Part shown: positions 46,580 through 55,761 of the stretch, one piece after another
How positions within the stretch are numbered: position 1 is the first letter of the stretch
Layout: every line of letters begins with the position of its first letter
DNA from: Stenopsyche tienmushanensis
Taxonomy: Eukaryota > Arthropoda > Insecta > Trichoptera > Stenopsychidae
DNA length: 64,000 nucleotides
Direction: 5' to 3'
Assembly: GCA_008973525.1 (NCBI GenBank)
Contig: WACJ01000290.1
Coordinates: forward strand, 1-64,000
Notes under the pieces: model-generated
What the model was told of the DNA's origin: nothing
Database searches by the model: none
The model's input: only the letters and a program-made list of their open reading frames with translations
Translations under genes and position numbers: made by a program

Positions 46580-47917
46580 CTAATGGCAAAGACAAGAATA
46601 CACATCATCTTCGTTTGGTTTGTAGCACTGTAAATTTCTGGTTTTCATATGGTTTACATCAGTAGAATGAAGATAATCCCTTGCTCTGACGTATGATCTA
46701 TAAATTCCAAAATTCACTTTGTTGTACTTAACTTTGTTTGTAACAAAGTTATGATAATTGTTGCTGAGATAATAGACATAGCCACCTATATCTATAGCAA
46801 AACTGCTGACACATTGCAACTGTTTCTCAATCAAAAACACTTCTCGTGTGTTATTGTTCGTACTGTGGGATTGTAAAACTTTCGATGGTATCGATTCTCT
46901 CCATCGATCGATCTCATCTTCGCCAAGTAGACCGAAATATAAATAGCCATTTTCATCCATTATCATTCCAGCACTTTGACTCGACTTCTGCATAATCCTT
47001 GTGGCTAATTTAGCACCCCTTGAGCTACCCAATGCTGAAATTTTTTCATTCCTCAATACTGACGTAGTAGTTGCATACATATATTTACTGGACAGTGGTG
47101 AATAATATACAATCCTTGCTTGCTTAAAATATTTGTTATAGTGCTGTGGTCCAAGCGCTATACCATAAACATGGACTTTCGCGTCGAATTCGTTATGATC
47201 GATATTGAAATGTATCGCCCTTTTAGCGGCAGTCATTGAAATCTTATGTTTAAATGTCCAAAATTTATTATCTCTTCTTCTGTAAACGATTATTCCTGGA
47301 TTTTGACTATGGCCATCGGTTATATAAGCGTGGCCTCCGTCATAATCATCGAGCACTATATCGTTGAGTTGGTTGTTCAGATCAGCGACTTCTGTTGGAA
47401 TACTCACTCGGGATATTTTGGTCGATTTATAGTTCAAATTGACGATGAAAATCGAAGCACCACAATTTTTTGACGGATCATTAGGATTCTTCCCGCTATC
47501 GATAACCCACATAACGCCATTCAAATCGATTTCAAATCCATGAACGGATTGAAACGTCTCGCAATCTCCAATGACATTCATTTCCCATCTGGGAAACGAT
47601 TTTAATAAAGGATTTCTGAAGTGCGGATAAACAGGCACCCATGCCATTGTAGTTGGTACTCCGACCTTCAGTCGTGGAAGAGCAACGAATAAATTACCCC
47701 TGAAAACCTTGATCTTGCTCATATACACATTTTCTGGAATGTATAGTTTTTCTTTGATCGCATCTCGATTCATATCTACGGACAGCCACTCAAAATCGAG
47801 ATAATGCCATTCAAAAAGATGTTGGTACCTATGTCGGGATGGCCAAATTCCCTGCGAAGGAAACACGAAACTGTTGATCAATGCCGATAAAAGGAGGTAT
47901 AATCCAGGCAGATCCAT
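46580..47917 (-). CDS. Yellow/MRJP family secreted protein (array member 6)
   Basis: 445 residues from the chosen ATG. An upstream in-frame ATG (47971) lies beyond the TATA box at 47959-47966 and is not expected in the mRNA. Signal peptide MDLPGLYLLLSALINSFVFP. Landmarks: LFEWHYLDFEWLSV, YIPENVYMSKIKVF, ALPRLKVGVPTTMAW, CETFQSVHGFEIDLNGVMWV, VIDSGKNPNDPSKNCGASIF, LNDIVLDDYDGGHAYITDGH, NPGIIVYRRRDNKFWTFKHK, YGIALGPQHYNKYF, VYYSPLSSKYMYATTTSVLR, SQSAGMIMDENGYLYFGL and LSNNYHNFVTN. It ends with C-x10-C-x-C (CYKPNEDDVYSCLC) and His. The KNCGASIF block is shared with members 3-5, marking a subgroup. Confidence 0.92.
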   Translation of the reverse strand: MDLPGLYLLLSALINSFVFPSQGIWPSRHRYQHLFEWHYLDFEWLSVDMNRDAIKEKLYIPENVYMSKIKVFRGNLFVALPRLKVGVPTTMAWVPVYPHFRNPLLKSFPRWEMNVIGDCETFQSVHGFEIDLNGVMWVIDSGKNPNDPSKNCGASIFIVNLNYKSTKISRVSIPTEVADLNNQLNDIVLDDYDGGHAYITDGHSQNPGIIVYRRRDNKFWTFKHKISMTAAKRAIHFNIDHNEFDAKVHVYGIALGPQHYNKYFKQARIVYYSPLSSKYMYATTTSVLRNEKISALGSSRGAKLATRIMQKSSQSAGMIMDENGYLYFGLLGEDEIDRWRESIPSKVLQSHSTNNNTREVFLIEKQLQCVSSFAIDIGGYVYYLSNNYHNFVTNKVKYNKVNFGIYRSYVRARDYLHSTDVNHMKTRNLQCYKPNEDDVYSCLCH

Positions 47918-47958
47918 GTCGCAATAATTTGAACTACAAGCTACAATGCCTACAATCA

Positions 47959-47966
47959 CGTATATA
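47959..47966 (-). promoter_or_regulatory. TATA box of array member 6
   Basis: TATATACG on the minus strand, 42 nt upstream of the ATG at 47917 and only a few bases from the upstream ATG at 47971. It decides the start in favour of 47917. Confidence 0.5.
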
Positions 47967-47971
47967 TGCAT

Positions 47972-48335
47972 TTAACTATGAGCGACATGCAAATAACCAT
48001 TTTATTGTGTGTGAAAAATTCATTAAAGTCGCTTACACAACAATAAAAATAGCCGAAGTTTAAATGCCTAGATAAGAAACTCTACATGAACATTAATGTA
48101 TGATTCAATGACTTCAAATACTTTTTTTTCAAACAATCTATCCGTTGAGGGACATTCAGTTCTTCTTATGGCGTTGCTGGCTCGTGTATGTCCTCATTCA
48201 TTAATGAAGACCTAATGTCCATTCATTCGAATCTTTTGTCCAGGTCAACAAGGCAGTTGAGTTGGAGATTATTTTAAGAACGAAATAATAAAAAAAAACA
48301 CAAAAATACATTTTGCTTTAATATTTGATTATATT
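47972..48335. other. Spacer between array members 5 and 6
   Basis: No gene or repeat recognised. Confidence 0.4.
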
Positions 48336-49682
48336 TTATTGGCAAAGGCAAGAATACTGTTCTTCTTCGTTCCGAACATTGCATTGTAAAATCAATTTAT
48401 CAGCGTGATTCAAATCTGAGTTATGTAAATAGCTCCTAAATCCGATATAAGATTTATAAATTACATGATTTATTTGACTTGGATCAACACTGTTCGTTAC
48501 GAACTTGTGATAGTTGTTGCTGAGATAATAGATATAACCGCCTTGTATTGAAAAACTGCTCACCCATGGAATTTTTTTATCAATTATGAACACTTCATAG
48601 GAATTATTTCGTAAAATGTTATCCAATGATGGAATTGGTGGTAGCGTTCCTTCTCTCCATCGATCGATTTCGTTGTCGCCGAAAAGACCATAGTACAAAT
48701 ATCCATTTTCGTCTGTTATCATGTCGGAACTCTGACTTGTCTTTTGCAAGATTCTTGTAACTAACTTGGTTCCTTTTACTCTGCCCAATGCAGAAATAGC
48801 TTCTTTTCTTAACACTGATGTTGTTGTGGCATAAATAAATCGACTGGAACCTGGAGAAAAATAAATATTCCTTACACGCCTATAATATTTATTGAAATAC
48901 TGTGGACCGATTGCTATGCCATGAATATTAAAAGCGGCATCAAATGTGGTGTCAGATACTTTGTAATGTATTGCTTTTCTGGCTGCTGTCATAGAGATCC
49001 TATGCTGAAATTTCCACATTGCATTATCTCGTTTTCTATATATGATAATTGCAGGATCATGAATATTACCATCGGTTATATACGCATAACCTCCATCATA
49101 ATCGTCGACTACGATGTTATTAAGTTGGTTGTTACGGTCAGCAATTTCCATAGGAATTTTTCTTCTTGAGATTTTTAAGAATGTGCCTTTAAAATTAGGA
49201 TTGAAATTGACGAAAAATATAGAAGCACCACAATTCTTTGTCAAATCCGAAGGATTCTTTCCAGTGTCTATAATCCACATGACATCATTTAAATCTATTT
49301 CGAAGCTATGAACAGATTGAAAACTATCGCATTTTCCTACAACGTTCTCTTCCCATGTACTGAAAGGATTTAATAGAGGATTTTTTGCTTTGGATTTGGT
49401 ATCCATCCACGCAATCGTCATAGGCACTCCGATCTTAATTCGAGGGAGAGCCACAAAAATGATGTCTTTGAAAAACCTAATATTGGTTATAATTACATTT
49501 TCTGCAATGTACTGCTTCGTATCAATGAAATATTGTTTCTCGGCAGCGGATGGCCACGCAAAATCGATTGTGGTCCATTCAAAAACTGCATCAATGTTCT
49601 CTGGCAATGGCCATTCCTGACCAGCAAAGACTGAATGATTCGCCAAGACAAAAAAAATCAGCAATCTTACAACAATGCCCAT
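48336..49682 (-). CDS. Yellow/MRJP family secreted protein (array member 5)
   Basis: 448 residues, single exon. Signal peptide about 1-20 (MGIVVRLLIFFVLANHSVFA), then GQEWPLPENIDAVFEWTTID. Landmarks: YIAENVIITNIRFF, ALPRIKIGVPMTIAWM, CDSFQSVHSFEIDLNDVMWI, IDTGKNPSDLTKNCGASIFF, LNNIVVDDYDGGYAYITDGN, HDPAIIIYRKRDNAMWKFQH, HGIAIGPQYFNKYY, IYFSPGSSRFIYATTTSVLR, SQSSDMITDENGYLYYGLFG and LSNNYHKFVTN. It ends with C-x10-C-x-C (CNVRNEEEQYSCLC) and Gln. It is nearly identical to member 4 through most of its length, including ~100 bp upstream of the ATG, so the two are a recent tandem duplicate. This one is the intact copy. An AATAAA overlaps the stop codon. Confidence 0.94.
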   Translation of the reverse strand: MGIVVRLLIFFVLANHSVFAGQEWPLPENIDAVFEWTTIDFAWPSAAEKQYFIDTKQYIAENVIITNIRFFKDIIFVALPRIKIGVPMTIAWMDTKSKAKNPLLNPFSTWEENVVGKCDSFQSVHSFEIDLNDVMWIIDTGKNPSDLTKNCGASIFFVNFNPNFKGTFLKISRRKIPMEIADRNNQLNNIVVDDYDGGYAYITDGNIHDPAIIIYRKRDNAMWKFQHRISMTAARKAIHYKVSDTTFDAAFNIHGIAIGPQYFNKYYRRVRNIYFSPGSSRFIYATTTSVLRKEAISALGRVKGTKLVTRILQKTSQSSDMITDENGYLYYGLFGDNEIDRWREGTLPPIPSLDNILRNNSYEVFIIDKKIPWVSSFSIQGGYIYYLSNNYHKFVTNSVDPSQINHVIYKSYIGFRSYLHNSDLNHADKLILQCNVRNEEEQYSCLCQ

Positions 49683-49720
49683 GTCGTAATAGGTTTTGAA
49701 TTTGATTTCAGCCTTGTTTA

Positions 49721-49728
49721 ACTATATA
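49721..49728 (-). promoter_or_regulatory. TATA box of array member 5
   Basis: TATATAGT on the minus strand, 39 nt upstream of the ATG. The duplicated position in front of member 4 reads TATTTAGT. Confidence 0.5.
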
Positions 49729-51102
49729 TTTATTATACTATTTCGGAAAATTTTCATATTCTACACATAATAATGCCAATATGTCATTTAATTCGTCTCG
49801 CTCATGGCTTAGATAATTTATCTTGGTGCTAAATATCGAACAGTAATTTACAACATTTTTAATTTATGACTATAAACAGCTTTGGAATATTAACCCTTAC
49901 AATTCCTATGGCCACTATGTGTGGCCGATTTTTTCTCGGGCAGTTTCTATGAGCTTCTAATAAGATTTTGGTATTTATTTAAATGTAAGAATCAAGTAAT
50001 CAATAATCTAAAAATACAGTCTTATTGGCTGACTATTAATTTGTCATCTAGAATATGGAAAATAATTGGTTCATTCAAGAAGATAAAGCCAAATACATTC
50101 AGGTACGGAATGCATTTGACAGTGATATTTTAAGTCTCTAAAATCCGAAATTATTTAACCCTTTCAAACCGGAGAACATACACGCTACGCTTTAATGTAA
50201 ATCCACGTTTCTCCGTCAGCTCCGCCGCGGGGTGTAACAAGCTTGATAATGAACCAGGCTCAATAAATGAACCTTAACACTGTTCGTTAATTTCTTCTTA
50301 ATGTTCAACTTGCATATTATCTTTTTTATGTTTTTAGCTATTTTTGCCCTTTAATGTGTTGCGAAAATAAAAGGATAGTGGTGATACTCGGCTAATGACG
50401 TTTCTCCAGAACAATCAAGGCAGAATAACAAAATTGGTCAACAATAAGAATGATGCAAGTTTTTTAATTATCAAAACAAACGCCTGCTCTCAAGACAACA
50501 CGAATAAAAGTCATATTTGTTAAAAGAGCTTGACATTTTTGTTAGTGAGCAAATTTAAAATCGATGAAGTCCTATCAATTCCCATCAGCGTAAGACAATC
50601 TTCAATTCGAGGCAGGGTCAATTCGATAAATTTGGGGTTGACGATCTATACAATCATGCGATGCATGCGAGGAAGCTCTACGTCTCAGTTTCCCGAACTG
50701 CGCCAAGTTGTCTCTGTCTGTCTCCGAGCTTCAATGTGCAAAAGTGCTCTTTCTGAATAGTGGAGGGGGCTACGGAGGGTCTCCGACAGTACTCCCGTAA
50801 GGGTTAATAGCAAGTAAAAATGAATATTTACGAGTTTCTATAATATATAAATATATATATTAAGAATATTTAGACATGTAGGGTTACCTCTACAGCACGA
50901 CTTTGCCATCGAAACACATGTGTATGATGCACATGTATATAACACCCGTCTCTGTCTCACGATGTCCGATCCGGTAGAGCTAAGGAATAAAATAAATAAA
51001 TACTTCTAAAATATTTTTATTATTTGAATATAAGCATACATTTTGTTGTAGTATTTCGTTATGTTTTATCATTGCCATAAAAATAATCGATCTCATTTGC
51101 AC
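49729..51102. other. Spacer between array members 4 and 5
   Basis: No MRJP relic or other gene seen. The plus-strand ORF at 50530-50760 lies in a less AT-rich patch and has no recognisable domain. Confidence 0.4.
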
Positions 51103-51124
51103 TTATTGGCAAAGGCAAAAATAT

Positions 51125-52378
51125 TCATCTGCTCCAATTGATATAAGATTTATAAATTACTTGATTTATTTGACTTGGATCAATACTGTTCGTTGTGAAT
51201 TTGTGGTAGTTATTGTTGAGATAATAGATATGACCACCTTGTATAGAAAAACTGCTCACCCATGGAATTTTTTTGTCGATCATGAAAACTTCATAGGTAC
51301 TATTTCGTGAACCGGAATCAAGTGGTGGAACTGAAGGTAGCGACCGATCTCTCCATCGATCGATTTCGTTGTCGCCGAAAAGGCCATAGTACAAATATCC
51401 ATATTCGTCAAATACCATGTTGGAACTCTGACTTGTCTTTTGTAAGATTCTTGTAACCAGCTTAGATCCTCTTACTCTGCCCAATCCAGAAACGGTTTCA
51501 TTTCTTAGCACTGATGTTGTTGTGGCATAAATAAATCGACTGGAACCTGGAGAAAAATAGACATTCTTCGCTCGTCGATGATATTTATTAAAGTATTGTG
51601 GGCTGATTGCTATGCCGTGAATATTGAAGGCGGCATCAAATGTGGTGTCAGATACTTTGTAGCGTACTGCGTTTCTGGCTGCTGTCATAGAAATCCTGTG
51701 CTGAAATTTCCACATAGTATTATCTCGCTTCCTATATATGATAATTGCAGGATCGTGAATATTACCATCGGTGATATAAGCATAACCTCCATCATAATCG
51801 TCGATTACGATGTTATTGAGTTGGTTGTTACGGTCAGCAATTTCTATGGGAATTTTTCTTCTTGAGATCTTCAAGAATGTGTCCTTATGCTTAGGATTTA
51901 AATTGACGAAAAAAATAGAAGCACCACAATTCTTTGTCAAATCCGAAGGATTCTTTCCAGTGTCTATAATCCACATGACATCGTTTAAGTCAATTTCAAA
52001 ACTAGAAACAGATTGAAATTTATCGCATTTTCCAACGACGTCCTCTTCCCATGTACTGAAAGCGTTAAGTAGAGGACTTTTTACTTTTGACTTGGCAGAC
52101 ATCCACGCAATAGTCATGGGTACTCCGATCTTAATTCGAGGAAGAGCCACAAAAAGGATATCTTTGAAAATCCTGATATTGGTTATAATTACGTTTTCTG
52201 CGATGTACTGCTTCGTATCAATGAAATGTTGTTTCTCGGCAGCGGATGGCCACACAAAATCGATCGTGGTCCATTCAAAAACTGCATCAATGTTCTCTGG
52301 CAATGGCCATTCCTGGCCAGCAAAGACTGAATGGTTCGCCAAGACAGAAAAAATCAACAATATTACAACAACGCCCAT
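51125..52378 (-). CDS. Yellow/MRJP family protein, C-terminally truncated duplicate (array member 4)
   Basis: 417 residues, with the same signal peptide and core as member 5 (ENIDAVFEWTTIDFVWPSAA, IDTGKNPSDLTKNCGASIFF, SQSSNMVFDEYGYLYYGLFG, KKIPWVSSFSIQGG). It stops abruptly at KSYINWSR. By comparison with member 5, about 71 bp are missing just before the end. The deletion removed the RSYLH-to-C region and shifted the frame, so the old ending (ADEYFCLCQ and a stop, 51103-51132) now lies out of frame across the new stop. The propeller core is open and the protein may still be made, but without the conserved Cys tail. The upstream TATA is also weaker. It may be an incipient pseudogene. Confidence 0.85.
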   Translation of the reverse strand: MGVVVILLIFSVLANHSVFAGQEWPLPENIDAVFEWTTIDFVWPSAAEKQHFIDTKQYIAENVIITNIRIFKDILFVALPRIKIGVPMTIAWMSAKSKVKSPLLNAFSTWEEDVVGKCDKFQSVSSFEIDLNDVMWIIDTGKNPSDLTKNCGASIFFVNLNPKHKDTFLKISRRKIPIEIADRNNQLNNIVIDDYDGGYAYITDGNIHDPAIIIYRKRDNTMWKFQHRISMTAARNAVRYKVSDTTFDAAFNIHGIAISPQYFNKYHRRAKNVYFSPGSSRFIYATTTSVLRNETVSGLGRVRGSKLVTRILQKTSQSSNMVFDEYGYLYYGLFGDNEIDRWRDRSLPSVPPLDSGSRNSTYEVFMIDKKIPWVSSFSIQGGHIYYLNNNYHKFTTNSIDPSQINQVIYKSYINWSR

Positions 52379-52418
52379 ATCGCTATAGGCTTTAAATTCG
52401 ATTTACAGCCGTTTTTAA

Positions 52419-52425
52419 CTAAATA
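52419..52425 (-). promoter_or_regulatory. Degraded TATA position of array member 4
   Basis: At the position of member 5's TATATAGT this copy has TATTTAG, 41 nt upstream of the ATG. Flanking bases (GTTAAAxxxGGCTG-like) align, so the difference is a change inside the box. Confidence 0.4.
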
Positions 52426-52861
52426 CTTATTGTACTGTTTCTGAAATTTTAATATAATCCATAAATAATATTATTATGACGCCTTTTAATTTGGTCTCGC
52501 TATATATAGCGAAGAAAATTGTTCTTTGTGCGTAACATTAAACAGTCATTAACACAATTTATGGTGATTTTTCCAGTTATATAATATAAATTCTTACCGT
52601 AAAGGTCCTTATCATTCCAGAAAACAATTGGCACGATCTTTCTAGCAAATATTTCACTTGTTAGATCCAAATATTAGATAAAGTATTCAATAACTTCCTG
52701 ATAGCGCTTTCATACTGGATAAATTAATATAGCTCCTCGTATAAAATAAATTCTTGCTTTTAAAATCCTGTATTAAAAGTAATCAAAAAAATTTTTTGCT
52801 GGCGAAAAGCATCAATTTATTAAATAAATTTTAAACACAAATCAACAAAATAATTTTCATT
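52426..52861. other. Spacer upstream of array member 4
   Basis: The first ~90 bp resemble the region upstream of member 5. The rest is AT-rich without a recognised feature. No left terminus of the following hAT-like element is present. Confidence 0.4.
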
Positions 52862-52867
52862 GTTTCT

Positions 52868-53270
52868 GTGGTCGCTTTTAGGATCAAAATCATGGACGTA
52901 AAAAAATGGATTTCTTTTGGGAAATGGTCACTTTTAGGATCAAAATCATGGACGTAAAAGAATGGATTTCTTTAGGGAAAGGGTCACTTTTAGGATCAAA
53001 ATCATGGACGTAAAAGAATGGATTTCTTTCGGGAAAGGGTCACTCTTGGGATCAAAATCATGGACGTAAGAGAATGGATTTCTTTCGGGAAATGGTCACT
53101 TTTAGGATCAAAATCATGGACGTAAAAAAATGGAAAATAATGGATTTCTTTCGGGAAAGGGTCACTTTTAGGATCAAAATCATGGACGTAAAAGAATGGA
53201 TTTCTTTCGGGAAAGGGTCACTTTTAGGATCAAAATCATGGACGTAAAAGAATGGATTTCTTTCGGGATA
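52868..53270 (+). repeat. 56-bp minisatellite array, 7-8 units
   Basis: Same unit as at 9963-11103 (TTCTTTCGGGAAA, GGTCACTTTTAGGATC, AAAATCATGGACGTAAA). One unit has a ~10-bp insertion near 53130 (AATGGAAAATAATGG). The array contracts or expands independently of the copy at 9963. Confidence 0.92.
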
Positions 53271-53419
53271 TGCTCACTAAAAAAAAAAATTATTTAATTT
53301 TTTTTTTAATAACGTTTATTAAAAGGCATGAAACAAGAAGTTGCATTAAAATTAATAGTCCTATTCTTATAAGGTGTTTAAGGTAAAATATTATATTTAT
53401 TATTATTATTAAATTGATG

Positions 53420-53925
53420 TCTTAATATTTTTATATTTTATTTATTTTTTGAGATTCTTTAATTCCTGTTTTACTGTTAATTATTGGTTATGGATATCAA
53501 CCAGAGCGTATTCAAGCTGGGATTTATATATTATTTTATACTTTATTTATGTCTTTTCCTTTATTAGTTGGGATTTTTTATATTTATTTAATGAAGGGGA
53601 CAATAATTTTTAATTTAATTTATGATTTAAATAATTTTTACTTATACTTAGTTTTACTAATAGCTTTTTTAGTAAAAGTACCTATGTTTATTTTTCAATT
53701 GTGGCTGCCAAAGGCTCATGTTGAAGCTTCTATTTCAGGGTCTATGATTTTAGCAGGTGTAATATTAAAGTTAGGAGGATATGGGATTTTACGTGTTATA
53801 AATTTTATAGTACTTACTTTTATAAAATTTAATTTATTTTTTATTATTATCTCATTATTAGGGGGTTTATATGTAAGATTTTACAAACGGTCAAAAATAT
53901 TTTTTGTCTTTGTTTTATTGCGAAC
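53420..53925 (+). pseudogene. nad4: Mitochondrial nad4 fragment in hAT-like element (copy 2, longer)
   Basis: Extends further 5' than copy 1 and includes the nad4 block [20 protein letters not shown] and [10 protein letters not shown] before [20 protein letters not shown]. Just upstream of LIP an in-frame TGA occurs where invertebrate mitochondria read Trp. From 53549 the frame is open under the standard code to 53959, but the last ~12 residues ([12 protein letters not shown]) are not nad4. It corresponds roughly to the second quarter and middle of the normal protein, with no start or end of the gene. Confidence 0.83.
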
Positions 53926-54109
53926 TAATGCCAGTTGGGTCGGCCCGATGTTTAAGTGATAATGAAGAAAATAGGGATTAGATAACTTAGTATATATTAT
54001 AAAAACGGTCAGTTAATCAGTATTGGTTCATTGGTTCTGTGTTTTGCGCCCCAAGTCCAGTTGCGCCCGTGGCGAGCGCCTGCTTTGCCACCCCCTTGTT
54101 ACGGCCCTG

Positions 54110-54418
54110 GCATCGAGAAGTCTAATACCCATCCGAAAATATATGATAATAGTTAAGATGAGAGGGGTTTGTTCGGCATGTGACCATTTGATTTCACTGC
54201 GGTCCGATAGAAAAACAAACCCACGTACGAGCTCGGATGGGATTAATGGAAGCCCCCGAACCACGTTACACTAATTTTACCAAATTTTCCATTCAGGATA
54301 TTAAGCTTTCAACACAAATTATTTTCTAAGTGTTCCCTTAAGCATACAATTGAAATATATAGATATCAATGAACAAAAAAAAATATTTATTAAATTCTTT
54401 GATCAAAATTTAAATTAT
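54110..54418. other. Spacer between hAT-like element and array member 3
   Basis: No gene seen. An AATAAA on the minus strand near 54386 lies about 30 bp past the stop of member 3 and is a candidate poly(A) signal. Confidence 0.4.
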
Positions 54419-55729
54419 TCAAAAGCAATTACATACATAATCTTCGTCGTATGTCAAAATGTAACACTCCGTTTGGTCTATCTTGAGCGAGAACAAACCA
54501 TCATTGTAGATGTAACTTCTCGTTCCGATGTAAGATTTATATACTTTAAAATTGGAGGCATCCAAATCGACATTATCCACGAAGAACTTATGATAATTGC
54601 TATTCAGATAATAGATATAACCGTTATTTATAGAAAAACTAGTCACAAACGGCAAATCTTTATTGACGACAAAGACATCGCTCGTGTTCTTCTTTGTATT
54701 CCATCTATCGATTTCATTCTCGCCAATGAGACCATAGTATAAATAGTCATCTTCATCGCATATCATACCAGTGCTCTGGCTCGATTTTCTCAAGACTCTT
54801 GCAACCAATCTAGTGCCTTGTATTGAACTCAATTTAGAATAGCCTTCGTTTCTTAACACTGACGTCGTGGTCGCATATATGTATCGGCTGGATCCTGGCG
54901 AAAAATATACATTTCTTGCTATTCTATCGTATTTATTGTGATATTGTGGTCCAAGTGCTATTCCGTGTACATTTAAAGTCGCGTCGAATTCGGTATCGTT
55001 GACTTTGAAGTGAATTGCGCTTCTGGCTGCCGTTGTGGATATCTTATGATGAAACTTCCAGAACTTGTTATCCCTTCTCTTATAAACGATGATCCCAGGA
55101 TCATAAGAACAACCGTCAGTTATGTATGCATAGCCACCATCGTAGTCATCAAGCACAATGTCGGTGAGCTGATTATCGCGAGGAGATATGCTTAACGGAA
55201 TTTTTATTCTGGTGGTGTGCAATAAGAAGTTCGGTTCGAAAGTTTGCAATGTCACGAGGAATATCGAAGCACCGCAATTTATTGATGAGTTTTCAGGATT
55301 TATTCCCGTGTCCAGAATCCACATCATCTCATGAATGGCGTCTATTTCCATCCCATGGACTGATTGAAAGCATTCGCAATCGCCGAGGGAGTTCCGCGGC
55401 GCATTGGGAAATGGAAAAAGTCGAGGGCTTATTTCACTCTCTTTCATTGATACAGAAACTAGGGTATATGGCACTCCTTTTTTAATTCGTGGAAGAGCAA
55501 TATAAAGTTCATCTCTGAAGACCTTTATGTTGGTCATAGTTATGTGTCCAAAGATGTATTGTTTGCGACGATTGAAATCACTATATACAACTTGATCTGG
55601 CCAATCAAATGTGATATAATTCCAGTCAAACACGACTTCATGCTTACGTTTTGATAAAAAATGCTGAGCAGGGAAGACATAATTGGACAAAATAGCGGAA
55701 AATATCAATATAAATTCATATTTTTGCAT
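54419..55729 (-). CDS. Yellow/MRJP family secreted protein (array member 3)
   Basis: 436 residues, single exon. N-terminal hydrophobic stretch MQKYEFILIFSAILSNYVFP. Landmarks: VFDWNYITFDWPDQ, YIFGHITMTNIKVF (the usual PENV is replaced by FGHI), ALPRIKKGVPYTLVSV, CECFQSVHGMEIDAIHEMMW, ILDTGINPENSSINCGASIF, LTDIVLDDYDGGYAYITDGC, YDPGIIVYKRRDNKFWKFHH, HGIALGPQYHNKYD, VYFSPGSSRYIYATTTSVLR, SQSTGMICDEDDYLYYGLIG and LNSNYHKFFVD. It ends with C-x10-C-x-C (CYILTYDEDYVCNC) and Phe. It groups with members 4-6 by the NCGASIF block. Confidence 0.92.
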   Translation of the reverse strand: MQKYEFILIFSAILSNYVFPAQHFLSKRKHEVVFDWNYITFDWPDQVVYSDFNRRKQYIFGHITMTNIKVFRDELYIALPRIKKGVPYTLVSVSMKESEISPRLFPFPNAPRNSLGDCECFQSVHGMEIDAIHEMMWILDTGINPENSSINCGASIFLVTLQTFEPNFLLHTTRIKIPLSISPRDNQLTDIVLDDYDGGYAYITDGCSYDPGIIVYKRRDNKFWKFHHKISTTAARSAIHFKVNDTEFDATLNVHGIALGPQYHNKYDRIARNVYFSPGSSRYIYATTTSVLRNEGYSKLSSIQGTRLVARVLRKSSQSTGMICDEDDYLYYGLIGENEIDRWNTKKNTSDVFVVNKDLPFVTSFSINNGYIYYLNSNYHKFFVDNVDLDASNFKVYKSYIGTRSYIYNDGLFSLKIDQTECYILTYDEDYVCNCF

Positions 55730-55753
55730 TTTGTGATGATTTTTACTTTACAA

Positions 55754-55761
55754 AATATATA
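55754..55761 (-). promoter_or_regulatory. Probable TATA box of array member 3
   Basis: TATATATT on the minus strand, only 25 nt upstream of the ATG. This is shorter than the 37-43 nt seen for siblings and would leave almost no 5' leader, so the real start site may be irregular. Confidence 0.4.

Larger units (their letters stand above)
52862..54109 (+). mobile_element. Left-truncated second copy of the nad4-bearing hAT-like element
   Basis: Has the right terminus (GGCGAGCGCCTGCTTTGCCA ... GTTACGGCCCTG, ending at 54109), identical to 11491, and the same internal order of minisatellite then nad4. It lacks the left CAGGGCCGTAAC terminus, so no target duplication can be confirmed (right flank GCATCGAG). 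It has only 7-8 minisatellite units. It retains about 290 bp between array and nad4, and about 150 bp of right arm, that are deleted from the 9859 copy. It therefore represents the less-deleted internal structure. Confidence 0.82.

Noticed and set aside
47918..47971. Longer N-terminus for array member 6
   Set aside because: The ATG lies at the far side of the TATA box. The internal Met gives a normal signal peptide and the sibling spacing.
53549..53959. nad4 as a working nuclear gene
   Set aside because: Only a central slice is present, with no start, end or targeting sequence. The frame runs into transposon sequence and an organelle-style TGA lies upstream.
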